Positions 25,997 to 34,913 are shown, numbered from the stretch's first letter. The stretch is 44,176 nucleotides of DNA from Phaeodactylibacter sp. (GCF_022763345.1 NZ_JALEGS010000045.1:1-44176); one strand, 5' to 3'. Notes: a model not told the origin generated them from the letters alone. Numbers and translations are program-made.

Positions 25997-27193
25997 TTAC
26001 CAGTTTTGATTGATCCATATCGTCACTTTGAACTTGGTTTGCAAGCTCAGATCGAATTCAGCAGGAGGATTGCCGTTTTTTGCTAACTGTTTCTGCGCAT
26101 TGAAAATGCCAAAATTGAAACGGTTCACGTAGTTGAGGTTCTTCATGGCGGTTGCCAAAACAGGATTGCGGTAATCACTGGCTCCCGGGAAATTCTCCGG
26201 CCGTACTTCACCATACAGGCTACCTGGATTTATGATTTCAATCCGGTCCGTGAAATGGTATATGTAAATAGGTGCGTTGGACTCATAACTGCGGTGCATG
26301 ACCGCGTTCATGGCTAATTCACGTAGCGCCCATAGGGGATAATTCACCTTTTTTTCCTGCTGAAATCCATCTTTAGCTACTGTCCGTTCTTCTATAATGT
26401 TAACCTTTACAAAGTCAGATATTTGCTCTAGCACAGCTACCAGAGCACCCGAAAACTCTTTCTCAGCCCGTAAAGCGCCCATATCCATTTCATTGCTGTT
26501 GAATCGGATATATTGGAGATATGCGCCGTGCAGGTGAGCGCGGGGGTCCCGCCCGAACATCAATATCCCGGCATTGGTACAACAGTTTTGGTGCAAATCG
26601 AAAAACCCTAAAGAGCTGAGTTGTTCCTTGCTGTCGCCTTGGTTGGCCGCTAAAGTTTCTGCATCAATGGCAGTGGGGAGGTAACGCAGCTTAAAGTATT
26701 CCATATTTAAGTCCTCCATGCTACTTTGCAGGCAGGGTTGTTCGTCAAAGGTGCGGGCATGTGCAATCCGCTTTTCGATCAAACGGCGTTCTTCTTGCTC
26801 CGTCGCTACTCCTTTTCGGAGACCAACCCGGATGTAGACTCTACCTTTGTAACGAACGGGTGGAAAATCGGCAGGATCAACCTTGACTACAACTACATCT
26901 CCTTCATCAAAATGAAAAACAGGGCTTACCATTAATTGTGGCGGGGGTAGCACATTACCATTTTGGCGAACATCGCCGATTTTTTGTAACTCCGTATCAC
27001 CAATAGTCAGTCCAGCCAAACGGCCATCGTCCTTAACGCCCAACAAGAGGTAGCCAGCCTTTCCAAATCCTGGCAGATCGTTGGCAAATGCACACACCGC
27101 CGGACCAAGCTTGTCTTCCCGAAAGCTTATTGTACGCTCAATGCGGTCCGACTCCATATCTTTTAGCAGATCCTCTACTTCTCGCCGTCTCAT
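25997..27193 (-). CDS. AlbA_2 domain protein with GHKL ATPase-like region
   Basis: 398 aa, cytoplasmic. N-terminal Schlafen AlbA_2 domain at about 10-135 (ERTISFREDKLGP, FANDLPGFGKAGYLLLGVKDDG, RVYIRVGLRKG) and a C-terminal HATPase_c_4-like region (about 250-398: ALRELAMNAVMHRSYE is the N box, TDRIEIINPGSLYG follows). Proteins of this architecture are usually annotated as RecG-like or transcription regulators and occur with defence and mobile elements, though their biochemistry is mostly unknown. It converges on the response regulator (17 bases between stops) and is divergent from the next gene. Confidence 0.88.
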   Translation of the reverse strand: MRRREVEDLLKDMESDRIERTISFREDKLGPAVCAFANDLPGFGKAGYLLLGVKDDGRLAGLTIGDTELQKIGDVRQNGNVLPPPQLMVSPVFHFDEGDVVVVKVDPADFPPVRYKGRVYIRVGLRKGVATEQEERRLIEKRIAHARTFDEQPCLQSSMEDLNMEYFKLRYLPTAIDAETLAANQGDSKEQLSSLGFFDLHQNCCTNAGILMFGRDPRAHLHGAYLQYIRFNSNEMDMGALRAEKEFSGALVAVLEQISDFVKVNIIEERTVAKDGFQQEKKVNYPLWALRELAMNAVMHRSYESNAPIYIYHFTDRIEIINPGSLYGEVRPENFPGASDYRNPVLATAMKNLNYVNRFNFGIFNAQKQLAKNGNPPAEFDLSLQTKFKVTIWINQNW

Positions 27194-27269
27194 AAATTAT
27201 ACTTGAACTGTAAAGCTAACAAAATGTCTAATCTACTGGTTGCTATATTACTTTTGTTCTGAGATTGAG

Positions 27270-27277
27270 TACATTTG
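27270..27277 (+). promoter_or_regulatory. -7 box abutting the start codon (TACATTTG)
   Basis: Exact TAnnTTTG ending 4 bases before the ATG at 27282, the same spacing as at 7103-7110. This again suggests a leaderless mRNA. Confidence 0.4.
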
Positions 27278-27281
27278 AATA

Positions 27282-28550
27282 ATGGGCAAACCGGAAAAAC
27301 ATATTATCCTTCGCATTACCAATGAGGGTGTTTTCTACAACAAGGACGCCCGTATTCCCTGGGCAAATACCAATTTCCCGCCAAAAGAGACTTTCAATTT
27401 CAATGAGCGGTCTGAAATCTTTTGGAAAGCCCAGCTGCTTTCCTTTGATGCCGGCCGGTCTCTTCTGAAAGTAGCAATCGTGGACTATGACACAGAAGGG
27501 CAGCGGGCTGCCTTTGCCAGGCAAAAGGCTAAGTTTCCTTTCCGGAACCTGTTGTTCAGCCCCTTGCAGTGGGAGGCGCTGGAACCTCTGATGAATATTT
27601 ACAACAAGCAATTGTTCCAGCCCATTCTGGAAGTCCCCAAAACCTGGCGCATAACCCGCTCTGCGGATGAGGAATGGGTGGATTTTTCGGAGCCGGAAGA
27701 GCAAAAGACCCGCATTGACCTGCACTTTAAGTATCCGCTGCACAAAGCCGTCTTCAAAATGGGCTATGTAGAGGTGGAGCACCAGGTAAAAGAACTGCCG
27801 GAACAAACCCTGACCATTCCTATTGAGAACCCGAATATCCTGCCGGAATTTGACCATGTGAAGCCGTTTTTTACCAAAGCCCTGGGGAAGAAAAAGATCG
27901 AAGTGCGCGGTTATCTGGAGATGGATGAAGCGGACCACATTGAAATCCGGTGCCAATCGAAGGAAATCAGCCAAATCAATGACAAATTCATTGCCACCGT
28001 CCGGAAGCTGCGCCTCGAAGATGCCATTTTCAAGCCCAAAAAAATCACGGTAGACAAGAGTCTTTTCACCCCCGAAGAGTATTTCGAAGGCTTCGACGAG
28101 GCAGAACTGGGCAACACCATCCGCCAAAGCGACAAGGACTTACTTTCAGACCTGCTGGAGTCCGAAAAAATCAGAAACCGCAAGCAATTACTGTATTTGT
28201 CTGGCCAGCTCCAAAGCCAACGTGCCGGGCTGCGGTTTACGCTAAGCCCCAAGTTCGGCTTTCTCTTTCACGTGGAAGGAGAAACCATGGATCACTTCAT
28301 CTGGGAGCTGCTCAATAGCCACGCCACCTACATCTGGAGCCTGGACCGCATTGGTACTTCACTCAGCCACAAGTTCCGCCTGATTGAACGGGAAATCAAC
28401 TTCATCCGCGAAAACGGCCGCCGGGTCTATCTGGACCACGCCCGGAATGAAGACCTCCTTTTCAGCAAAGTGAACCATGAAAACAGTGAATCCGGGCTGG
28501 TGGATGGATTTCCGAAGTGGCGGGTGCGGGTTGGGGAGGTGTTGGTGTGA
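27282..28550 (+). CDS. Conserved-looking unknown protein
   Basis: 422 aa, no signal peptide, no transmembrane helix. It is highly charged with a mixed alpha/beta look; a possible nucleic-acid or phosphate-binding surface is suggested by many basic/aromatic patches (for example SHKFRLIEREINFIRENGRR near the C-terminus), but I recognise no catalytic motif. Divergent from the AlbA_2 gene with 88 bases between starts, so they may share regulation. A 7-bp hairpin with flanking A/T stem lies 57 bases after the stop. Confidence 0.7.
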   Translation: MGKPEKHIILRITNEGVFYNKDARIPWANTNFPPKETFNFNERSEIFWKAQLLSFDAGRSLLKVAIVDYDTEGQRAAFARQKAKFPFRNLLFSPLQWEALEPLMNIYNKQLFQPILEVPKTWRITRSADEEWVDFSEPEEQKTRIDLHFKYPLHKAVFKMGYVEVEHQVKELPEQTLTIPIENPNILPEFDHVKPFFTKALGKKKIEVRGYLEMDEADHIEIRCQSKEISQINDKFIATVRKLRLEDAIFKPKKITVDKSLFTPEEYFEGFDEAELGNTIRQSDKDLLSDLLESEKIRNRKQLLYLSGQLQSQRAGLRFTLSPKFGFLFHVEGETMDHFIWELLNSHATYIWSLDRIGTSLSHKFRLIEREINFIRENGRRVYLDHARNEDLLFSKVNHENSESGLVDGFPKWRVRVGEVLV

Positions 28551-28606
28551 TTTGACGAGATTTGGAACAGAACGTAATAACCCTTTTTCATATGATAAAA
28601 GCTGTT

Positions 28607-28644
28607 AAATAACCGACCTTTTGCCTGCGAAAGGTCATTTATTT
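28607..28644 (+). terminator. Probable terminator at left edge of the AT-rich island
   Basis: GACCTTT (28615-28621) pairs with AAAGGTC (28630-28636); an outer AAATAA (28607-28612) can pair with TTATTT (28639-28644) after a 2x2 internal loop. Located 57 bases after the stop at 28550. Confidence 0.5.
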
Positions 28645-28729
28645 AAAATTTCGGTTGGCATCCAGAAACCAAACTAGATACTGCAATGTTATAAGTGTGT
28701 TTGTACTTAAACCTTAAACCTAGCTTTCA

Positions 28730-29617
28730 ATGAAAAGAAGAAATTTTTTAAAAAATACTTCCTTGATGAGTGCAGGTATTTACTTCTCGCCTACGCTCCT
28801 GATTCCTGAAATTCAACCTAAACTTGCTGGATTCCTATTTCCGTTGGGGGTCGATCAAGGAGTTAACAGCGCCTTCAATCCACTTCTCAGGTCCAATAGT
28901 TCTCCAGACAAAATCATCAATGAAGCGCTCGGTACTCTTATTGACAGAGGGAAAATTAGCAAAAATGAGGAGTTTAAAAAGGTCAGTCTTAAATATAAGG
29001 ATCATTATGAGTTTGGAATTAAGCCTAACCTTGACAGCAAGGCTTTAAATGGGGAGGGATACTATACCGATACTAAGATGAAAAATGCTATCAATGACTA
29101 CAACGATAAGACTTCAACTCCTGTCCACTCTGTCAAAGACCTCTTGACTTTTAATCACGAGAAATGGCTTCAGTATTGCGATCTAGCCAATTTACAGATT
29201 TCTTCTCAAAATGACCGCTTGTATGTTCGACCATTGGACAATCGAAAGCCAGAATATAAAGGCACTTGGTATATTGACAGTCAATATTCATATATGCTTT
29301 ACAATCCTGCATATTATTGTTATGGTTTGCCCATCGAAAATCCAACTACAATAGATTTGCAGGAATCTGACTACAGAGAAATGCGGCAAAAAACTAATCA
29401 AGTGACAAATGCCAAAAGTTATGTAAAGCAGAGATTTTATTTCAATGGTGAACAGGCTTGTCAATCGATCCAAGGCAAATTGACTACCATTTACTGGGGG
29501 TTAGACGAGCCTCTAAAGCAATACCTTGGTACCACGCCGATACAGCCGTGCGGAGACCCAGGGGTAGAATGTGATGGAGACAAACCTCAAGGAGTGCGTC
29601 CTAGTATAAGGTCATAA
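28730..29617 (+). CDS. Tat-exported protein of unknown function
   Basis: 295 aa. The start is a twin-arginine signal: RRNFLKN near residue 3, followed by a weakly hydrophobic stretch to about residue 30, as used to export folded or cofactor-bearing proteins. The mature part is polar, Asn/Lys/Tyr-rich with four Cys (two near the C-terminus in PCGDPGVEC) and no recognised domain. Base composition is much more AT-rich than the genes to the left. It is the first gene of the island and is closed by hairpins at 29622-29678. Confidence 0.65.
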   Translation: MKRRNFLKNTSLMSAGIYFSPTLLIPEIQPKLAGFLFPLGVDQGVNSAFNPLLRSNSSPDKIINEALGTLIDRGKISKNEEFKKVSLKYKDHYEFGIKPNLDSKALNGEGYYTDTKMKNAINDYNDKTSTPVHSVKDLLTFNHEKWLQYCDLANLQISSQNDRLYVRPLDNRKPEYKGTWYIDSQYSYMLYNPAYYCYGLPIENPTTIDLQESDYREMRQKTNQVTNAKSYVKQRFYFNGEQACQSIQGKLTTIYWGLDEPLKQYLGTTPIQPCGDPGVECDGDKPQGVRPSIRS

Positions 29618-29621
29618 GTTT

Positions 29622-29678
29622 CTTAGGGAAAACCTAGTAAATCCCTAAGGTATGAAGTGCCCCTAGTGAAAGGGGGCA
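29622..29678 (+). terminator. Two hairpins downstream of the Tat protein gene
   Basis: CTTAGGG (29622-29628) pairs with CCCTAAG (29643-29649), and TGCCCC (29658-29663) pairs with GGGGCA (29673-29678). They begin 5 bases after the stop; either could end transcription. Confidence 0.55.
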
Positions 29679-29733
29679 AATCAAAGGCTTTAAGTGTAAA
29701 TATTTTTTTATAGAAAAGAAATCACGAAGTGTA

Positions 29734-29889
29734 AGTGTATGTTTGGAGCAAAAGAGAGTTAATGATAAAAGGGCTATGGTCAGGGCTAAATAAAAAATGG
29801 GCGTTTGGTAAGTCAAATAAGCTATTTTTCATGATGCCACTGTTTACAACCTTTGATTGGTAGCTAGAGTGCACCTCCAAACATACACT
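29734..29889. repeat. Inverted-ended element, copy 1 (156 bp)
   Basis: Begins AGTGTATGTTTGGAG (29734-29748) and ends with its exact reverse complement CTCCAAACATACACT (29875-29889). TAA immediately flanks both ends, counting one shared base. The interior contains an A-rich/T-rich inverted pair (AAAAAT...ATTTTT, about 29791-29828). A diverged second copy is at 42661-42830. It contains no open frame of note and lies between the Tat gene and the thioredoxin-fold gene. Confidence 0.85.
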
Positions 29890-29902
29890 AAAGAACTCTC
29901 AT

Positions 29903-31054
29903 ATGAAAAGTAAACTCTTAAAACTGCTGGTAATAACCTTATCCATTAGCGTTACAATTTTAGCGGCTTTAAATTACATTCGCTTGAAAAAAGAGAAGCG
30001 AAATTTAGAGGTAGCTACTTTCGGATATGCTCCTAAATTAGTGGGTACGCCATCAAACTTGAAGAACAAAAAGTATCGTTACATTAAATCAATTCCAGAT
30101 GCAGCGGATTATACGTATGGGTTTTCTAAATATGCGAAGCCTGGTAAAATTTCTTTATTTATTATTTCTGCTCATTGGTGTGCTCCTTGTTATGCGTTGA
30201 AAAACAAACTCGAAGAAGACTTAAAATCAGGTAAAATAAATCCAGAAATTGTTGACGTTTACGATTATACCTTAACTAAGTCAAAAAGGGAAACATTAGA
30301 AGATCTACGGCAAAAGCCCTCCTATAGACACACGAGTATGATAGATAAGCTTACAAAAGTTTTCCCTACAACCTATATTACAACACAAACTACGAACTGT
30401 TATACTATAGTAGAAGGTTCTAAGTATGACGACATTTTAAAGCACATCTCAGACTTAATGTCTGTCAATAAGTACTTTAATATTAACTCTTTTCAGGGCA
30501 GGGTGTCTAGTGTGAACGTTCCACCGAGTATTCCAAACCAGGCTCTTTTGGAAGAAAATACGCAATTAAAAACGCAAATTCAAGAGTTGGAATCCCAACT
30601 TGATTTAAGGTCTCATGTTAATCCTCCATTTACTCATTATTCAAATGAATATAACCAGGTTTTGCAAGTCGATGAAATTCATATTCAAGAATATGAATAT
30701 GGCAATGTTGTTTTGTGGTTGCTCCCATCTCCAAACCAGTCGGGAAAATATCTGAGAGATTTAATGCAGAAAAATTTGTTGTATTTAAAAAAATCCCCCT
30801 CAAGCGATTTTGGACTCGAAATTCATGGAGTAAGATACGACCCAAGGTTAAACTCAGGAGTAAGCTTTGGAAAAAAACAAACATACTCTTTAGATATTGA
30901 TTATACAGCGGTTCCTAACGAAAGCTATATCCATTTTAGCTTTTCTGAAGGTTGTCAACACTTTTATAAGCACCCCAAGAAATCTTTGCCCAGCCATCAT
31001 CTACCTTCGGAGTCATGGATTTATTTTGAAACTAAATTTAAGTTCAATAGGTGA
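29903..31054 (+). CDS. Membrane-anchored thioredoxin-fold protein
   Basis: 383 aa. N-terminal transmembrane anchor (about 6-24) with a basic start, then a thioredoxin-like domain around residues 75-190 with redox motif HWCAPC (Cys93, Cys96) preceded by the strand KISLFIISA, and a family-like FPTTYI (cis-Pro-type loop). Residues about 215-237 form a short coiled coil (LLEENTQLKTQIQELESQLD), then a C-terminal beta-rich domain of about 140 residues of unknown type. It probably acts in the periplasm as a disulfide reductase or isomerase. It begins 14 bases after copy 1 of the repeat and its stop codon abuts the next ATG. Confidence 0.75.
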   Translation: MKSKLLKLLVITLSISVTILAALNYIRLKKEKRNLEVATFGYAPKLVGTPSNLKNKKYRYIKSIPDAADYTYGFSKYAKPGKISLFIISAHWCAPCYALKNKLEEDLKSGKINPEIVDVYDYTLTKSKRETLEDLRQKPSYRHTSMIDKLTKVFPTTYITTQTTNCYTIVEGSKYDDILKHISDLMSVNKYFNINSFQGRVSSVNVPPSIPNQALLEENTQLKTQIQELESQLDLRSHVNPPFTHYSNEYNQVLQVDEIHIQEYEYGNVVLWLLPSPNQSGKYLRDLMQKNLLYLKKSPSSDFGLEIHGVRYDPRLNSGVSFGKKQTYSLDIDYTAVPNESYIHFSFSEGCQHFYKHPKKSLPSHHLPSESWIYFETKFKFNR

Positions 31055-31606
31055 ATGGAGACTAACGAAGAGAACAATAAAGGGTTAAAGGAGACTCATA
31101 TAAAAGGTAGGTACGATATTGTCGGGATTTTACTGGGAATATTGCTTACGTATTTCTTGTATACGTTAATTCCAGAATTGACGGGGGGGACTTCTTCTCG
31201 CCAGAACACTAGGGATCAGCAAGAATTGGAAAGTAAGGACTCAGTCCGCAAAGGAATGGAAACTTTTAAGAGAAAAAGTGGTGTTCATTCCGATAAGAAA
31301 GACTCAGGTTCTGAAAAAATCGAACAAAATTTTCAAGATAAAAGTCAGAATATCATTGAGCTTAAGCTACTCGATATTAATAATAGGAAAATTGAGTCCT
31401 ATAATATCATATCAACAAGTTGCAATGAGAGCGATGTTACCAAAACAGGCTCTTCAATTCGCTTCCCTTGCAACATTGCACATGGAGAGTCATTCGCCAT
31501 TACGGTCTCTGTTGATGGGATACCTGAACCCTTATCTATTTCGAAAGTATATATGGGAGATAATTCTTTCGAAGTAAGACTTCCCATTGAAGTAGATACC
31601 AAATGA
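31055..31606 (+). CDS. Single-span membrane protein of unknown function
   Basis: 183 aa; the ATG directly follows the TGA of the thioredoxin-fold gene with no spacer, so translational coupling is likely. Charged N-terminus, one transmembrane helix (about 22-40: IVGILLGILLTYFLYTLI), a long polar Ser/Lys/Asp linker (45-100), and a small strand-rich C-terminal domain (about 100-180) with two Cys at ISTSCNE and RFPCNIA that could form a disulfide. No family recognised. The neighbouring thioredoxin-fold protein could act on that disulfide (inference). Confidence 0.65.
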   Translation: METNEENNKGLKETHIKGRYDIVGILLGILLTYFLYTLIPELTGGTSSRQNTRDQQELESKDSVRKGMETFKRKSGVHSDKKDSGSEKIEQNFQDKSQNIIELKLLDINNRKIESYNIISTSCNESDVTKTGSSIRFPCNIAHGESFAITVSVDGIPEPLSISKVYMGDNSFEVRLPIEVDTK

Positions 31607-31641
31607 TTTGCCGAAATAGGCTTACTTAAATCATTAAGTAA

Positions 31642-32679
31642 ATGAAAAACATTCGCCTTAAATCTACTTTTTTTATTGGCGTTCTGCTGCTTGCTTCTGG
31701 TCAAGTATTATCGCAAGTTGTTCCTGTTTCAATAAGGGTTTTGGATGAAGTTTCTGCACAGCCCATTTTTAATGCGAAAATAACTATAAGCGAAAGTCAC
31801 TTCAATTTTAAAAGCACGGAGCCTAACGGCGTATCTATTTTTAAAGTAAAGCCGGGTCAAAAAATTCACATTACTGTCAGTGCAGAGGGATACCAATCCG
31901 CTATAGACAAAGAATTTAATGTCAGTGACATTCCAGAAAGGAATACACTCACAATAAGGCTTTTTCTAGATGACGGTCAATCTGTCATATATGGCAACAT
32001 TAAAGATCAAAATTTAAATGTAATTTCGGGTGCAGATATAACAATTAAAATACGAAATCATGAGTATAGGACAACGACCAATGAACTTGGCAATTATAGC
32101 GTTTTAGTAAAGCAGTCTGTTCTTAATACAGTTAGTTCTATATCGATAATTTTAAAGCATAATGATGATATCCGTCAAGCTTCAAAGGAGCTCACAATTG
32201 CTGAGAGGTATATAGAATTTAATCCAACTTTTGGGGACTTAAGTAGTGAGTATGGTCTTAGCCCTAATTCTGAAGCTACATATAGTGCTTGGCGCTACCT
32301 AAAAAAGATTGATGAGGCATTTGGTAATTTTGAAGAACAAGTGAACCCATTATATTTGCAGTATGAAATGCTTGCCGAGTTTTATAAGATAATTGATTTC
32401 AACGGAGTAGATGCTGAACTGGTAAATCACATAAATGAATGCATTGTTTTATACAACTCCATCGCTCACTTTTTTAAAGCTCTTGACACTGAAGTCAAAA
32501 ATCAAGTGGGAGAGAAAACGAGAGAGAAATATATTTTTAAGGCGTCAAAAGCAGTTTTTAACAAATATAAAAGCGAAATAACTGCTATTGAATCTAAAGT
32601 GAATGCTTTAGCGGAAAAAGAAAAGCAACTGGGTGCCAAGCTATCGAAAAAATATAGAAGATTATTTGAAAGCATGTAA
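31642..32679 (+). CDS. Secreted protein with two carboxypeptidase-like regulatory domains
   Basis: 345 aa. Signal peptide (about 1-25, ending VLSQ). Two beta-sandwich domains of the carboxypeptidase-regulatory/CNA-B type: about 28-110 (VRVLD-like VSIRVLDEVSAQPIFNAKI, VKPGQKIHITVSAEGYQS) and about 115-195 (IYGNIKDQNLNVISGADITI, TTTNELGNYSVLV). The C-terminal 140 residues are helical with a coiled coil (SKAVFNKYKSEITAIESKVNALAEKEKQLGAKLSKKYR spans about 305-340). Last gene of the AT-rich island; 35 bases after the previous stop. Probably a cell-envelope structural or adaptor protein; no enzyme motif. Confidence 0.75.
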   Translation: MKNIRLKSTFFIGVLLLASGQVLSQVVPVSIRVLDEVSAQPIFNAKITISESHFNFKSTEPNGVSIFKVKPGQKIHITVSAEGYQSAIDKEFNVSDIPERNTLTIRLFLDDGQSVIYGNIKDQNLNVISGADITIKIRNHEYRTTTNELGNYSVLVKQSVLNTVSSISIILKHNDDIRQASKELTIAERYIEFNPTFGDLSSEYGLSPNSEATYSAWRYLKKIDEAFGNFEEQVNPLYLQYEMLAEFYKIIDFNGVDAELVNHINECIVLYNSIAHFFKALDTEVKNQVGEKTREKYIFKASKAVFNKYKSEITAIESKVNALAEKEKQLGAKLSKKYRRLFESM

Positions 32680-33001
32680 TCAAAAGATAATATTTAGATT
32701 GATAACCGTACGCTTTTCAGTGGTCACTCCCCCATTACATGGTTTGATATTCACCACAGCCCAACCCTGTTAAATAAAAAAAATTAAGCAGTTATCAATT
32801 CAAGATTATATAAAGCTACTGATCCGGCTGCCAGTTAAGTCGAGATTCTGAAGTAGCTTAGCTGCCTGCCTGAAATCATTGAGAAGCAATGGTAAAGAAA
32901 GCACGAATCCGGCAGCCCTTGATTTCACAAAACCTTAAGCCCCATTTCACCTCCCCTTAACACCTATTCCCTTTCTTGCTGATTGATAACAAAACGAAAC
33001 C
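32680..33001. other. 322-bp intergenic region
   Basis: Marks the return from the AT-rich island to normal composition. Contains a spaced 7-bp inverted pair GGCTGCC (about 32826) / GGCAGCC (about 32912), and otherwise no gene, terminator or exact -7 box that I can support. Confidence 0.4.
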
Positions 33002-34903
33002 ATGCAACGCTTCTTCTCCATTTTTTTCCTCCTGGCGCTGCCATACGCGCTCAGCGCCCAGTCAACCGCAGATTCTTTTTTGGTCGAACCGTACCTGCAG
33101 TTCGCCACTCAAAACAGCATTTATGTCCTTTGGGAAACGACTGCTGAAGCCAGCACCACGGTGGAATACGGAGAAGCCCTGCTCAATGCCCAAATGCCCA
33201 ATCTTAGCCAAACCGTGACGCTTGAGGGAGAACGGCACCTCCATGAAGTAAAACTTGGCAATCTTAAAACGGCTACCAAATACCTTTACCGGGTGAAAAG
33301 TGTTACCCGGTCAGGAACCGTCATAGAGAGCCCGGTGTACACCTTCCGTACGGCTGTGGGCGACGAAGATGCGGTGTTCTTTGCCCTGATCGGTGACTCC
33401 CAGTACAATGACAGAACGCCCTGGGCATGGAACAAAATCGCGCAACGGGTTTGGGAAGACCGCCCTCACTTCATCATCCACGCCGGCGACCTCGTGGATA
33501 TCGGCACCAAAAAATCGGACTGGACGGAGCACTTTTTTCCGAACGGGCATGTAGCCATGAGCCGCTTCCCAATGTACACAGTGCTCGGCAACCACGAGCA
33601 GGATGCCCAGCTATACTACGATTACATGGTCAATCCGGAACCTGAGTATTACTATACTTTTCAGTATGGTAACGTTCAGTTTTTCATGATTGACACCAAT
33701 AAGGATGTCAGCGAAGGTTCGGAACAGTACGATTGGCTGGAGTGGGCCCTGGCGCAGTCCACAGCCACCTGGAAGATAGCCGTGCATCACCACCCGCCCT
33801 ACTCCACTGAGGAAAACGACCACGGCGACACCTCTATTGGCGCCTCCTCCTACGGTACGGAGGCCCGGAACCTCGTGCCCCTGTACGAAACCTACGGGGT
33901 GGATTTTTGTCTGTTTGGGCACACCCACCTCTACGAGCGCACCTGGCCCATATTTGAACAGCAAGTCAACCTACAGGACGGCGTGGTGTACATCAATTCA
34001 GGTGGTGCCGGTGGCGGGCTCGAAGATTTTGATCCCACCCGGTCCTGGTTCACTCAGGAACTGCAGGCCGAGCATCACTATTGCACGTTCGCCATCTACG
34101 GCCACCATCTGGTTTTTAAAGCCCTCGACCATGATGGGCACCTTTTCGATACCTTCCAAATGGACAAGAACGAAGACGATGAGAAGGCACAGGGTCAATT
34201 GCAACAACCACCTGCCCCCCACTTCGAGGTAGAAGAACTGGTTTTCCGGGAGACCACCAGTGTAAGCCTAAGCGCTCTGGAAAAATCACATGCCATTCAC
34301 TACACCCTTGATGGTTCAGAACCTGATTTACAGTCGGCAAAATACTCCGCCCCTTTAACCCTCAATGCCTCGGGCACGCTAAAGGCCAAAGCCTATACAG
34401 AAAGCGGAAAAGCCAGCCGTACCGTAAGCCGTACCTTTAAAAAGATGGCGCCACTACCCGCCCGAAAGGTACAAGGCGACGAGCCCGGCCTAAGATACCG
34501 CTATTACGAAGGCGAGTGGTCCCTCCTACCCGAATTCTCCAGCCTGACGCCCATACGGGAGGGCGTGGTCCAAACGGTCAATGAAGCAGAAGCACAACCC
34601 AGGGCGGACCACTTCGGGCTCGTCCTGGAAGGCTATGTAAACCTCCCTGCCACAGACACCTACACCTTCTACACCCGCTCTGACGATGGCTCCAAACTCT
34701 ACATTGACGGGCAGCTCGTTGTGGACAATGACGGCGACCACGGCGCCTTCTGGCAGTACGGCAAGATCATCCTGGAAAAAGGCAAACACGAAATCCGCAT
34801 TGAGTACTTCGAAGGCGCAGGCTCACAAATGCTCCGGGCCGGTTTGGTGGACCCTGTTTTAGGGAAGATTCCTTTTCATCCGGGGCAGTTGAGTTATGAG
34901 TAG
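33002..34903 (+). CDS. Secreted purple-acid-phosphatase-like metallophosphoesterase with PA14 domain
   Basis: 633 aa. Signal peptide (1-20, ending LSAQ). Order: fibronectin-III-like N-terminal domain of purple acid phosphatases (about 25-115); calcineurin-like metallophosphoesterase (about 120-370) with the metal-binding set GDSQ (132), GDLVD (162), GNHE (196), HHHPPY (262) and GHTHLYE (305); a chitobiase C-terminal-like domain (420-480, HYTLDGSEPD); and a PA14 carbohydrate-binding domain (about 497-630, FYTRSDDGSKLYIDGQLVVDN). It should hydrolyse phosphate esters outside the cell, perhaps on glycan-bound substrates through PA14. It converges on the next gene with only 10 bases between stops. 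Confidence 0.92.
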   Translation: MQRFFSIFFLLALPYALSAQSTADSFLVEPYLQFATQNSIYVLWETTAEASTTVEYGEALLNAQMPNLSQTVTLEGERHLHEVKLGNLKTATKYLYRVKSVTRSGTVIESPVYTFRTAVGDEDAVFFALIGDSQYNDRTPWAWNKIAQRVWEDRPHFIIHAGDLVDIGTKKSDWTEHFFPNGHVAMSRFPMYTVLGNHEQDAQLYYDYMVNPEPEYYYTFQYGNVQFFMIDTNKDVSEGSEQYDWLEWALAQSTATWKIAVHHHPPYSTEENDHGDTSIGASSYGTEARNLVPLYETYGVDFCLFGHTHLYERTWPIFEQQVNLQDGVVYINSGGAGGGLEDFDPTRSWFTQELQAEHHYCTFAIYGHHLVFKALDHDGHLFDTFQMDKNEDDEKAQGQLQQPPAPHFEVEELVFRETTSVSLSALEKSHAIHYTLDGSEPDLQSAKYSAPLTLNASGTLKAKAYTESGKASRTVSRTFKKMAPLPARKVQGDEPGLRYRYYEGEWSLLPEFSSLTPIREGVVQTVNEAEAQPRADHFGLVLEGYVNLPATDTYTFYTRSDDGSKLYIDGQLVVDNDGDHGAFWQYGKIILEKGKHEIRIEYFEGAGSQMLRAGLVDPVLGKIPFHPGQLSYE

Positions 34904-34913
34904 GGCTCTAATT

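Noticed and set aside
27243..28127. 294-aa open frame opposite the unknown 422-aa gene
   Set aside because: The plus-strand gene has a promoter box, longer frame and protein-like composition; the minus frame is Phe/Leu-rich antisense.
25997..28550. AlbA_2 gene plus the 422-aa unknown as a defence island
   Set aside because: AlbA_2/ATPase proteins also act in ordinary regulation, and no nuclease, toxin or other defence gene is recognisable alongside.
29734..29889. Integron attC site
   Set aside because: Size and inverted ends are attC-like, but the required RYYYAAC/GTTRRRY boxes are missing, and the two copies are 12.8 kb apart rather than after each gene.
32826..32918. GGCTGCC/GGCAGCC inverted pair as a mobile-element end
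   Set aside because: Only 7 bases match, spacing about 80 bases, flanks do not extend the match.
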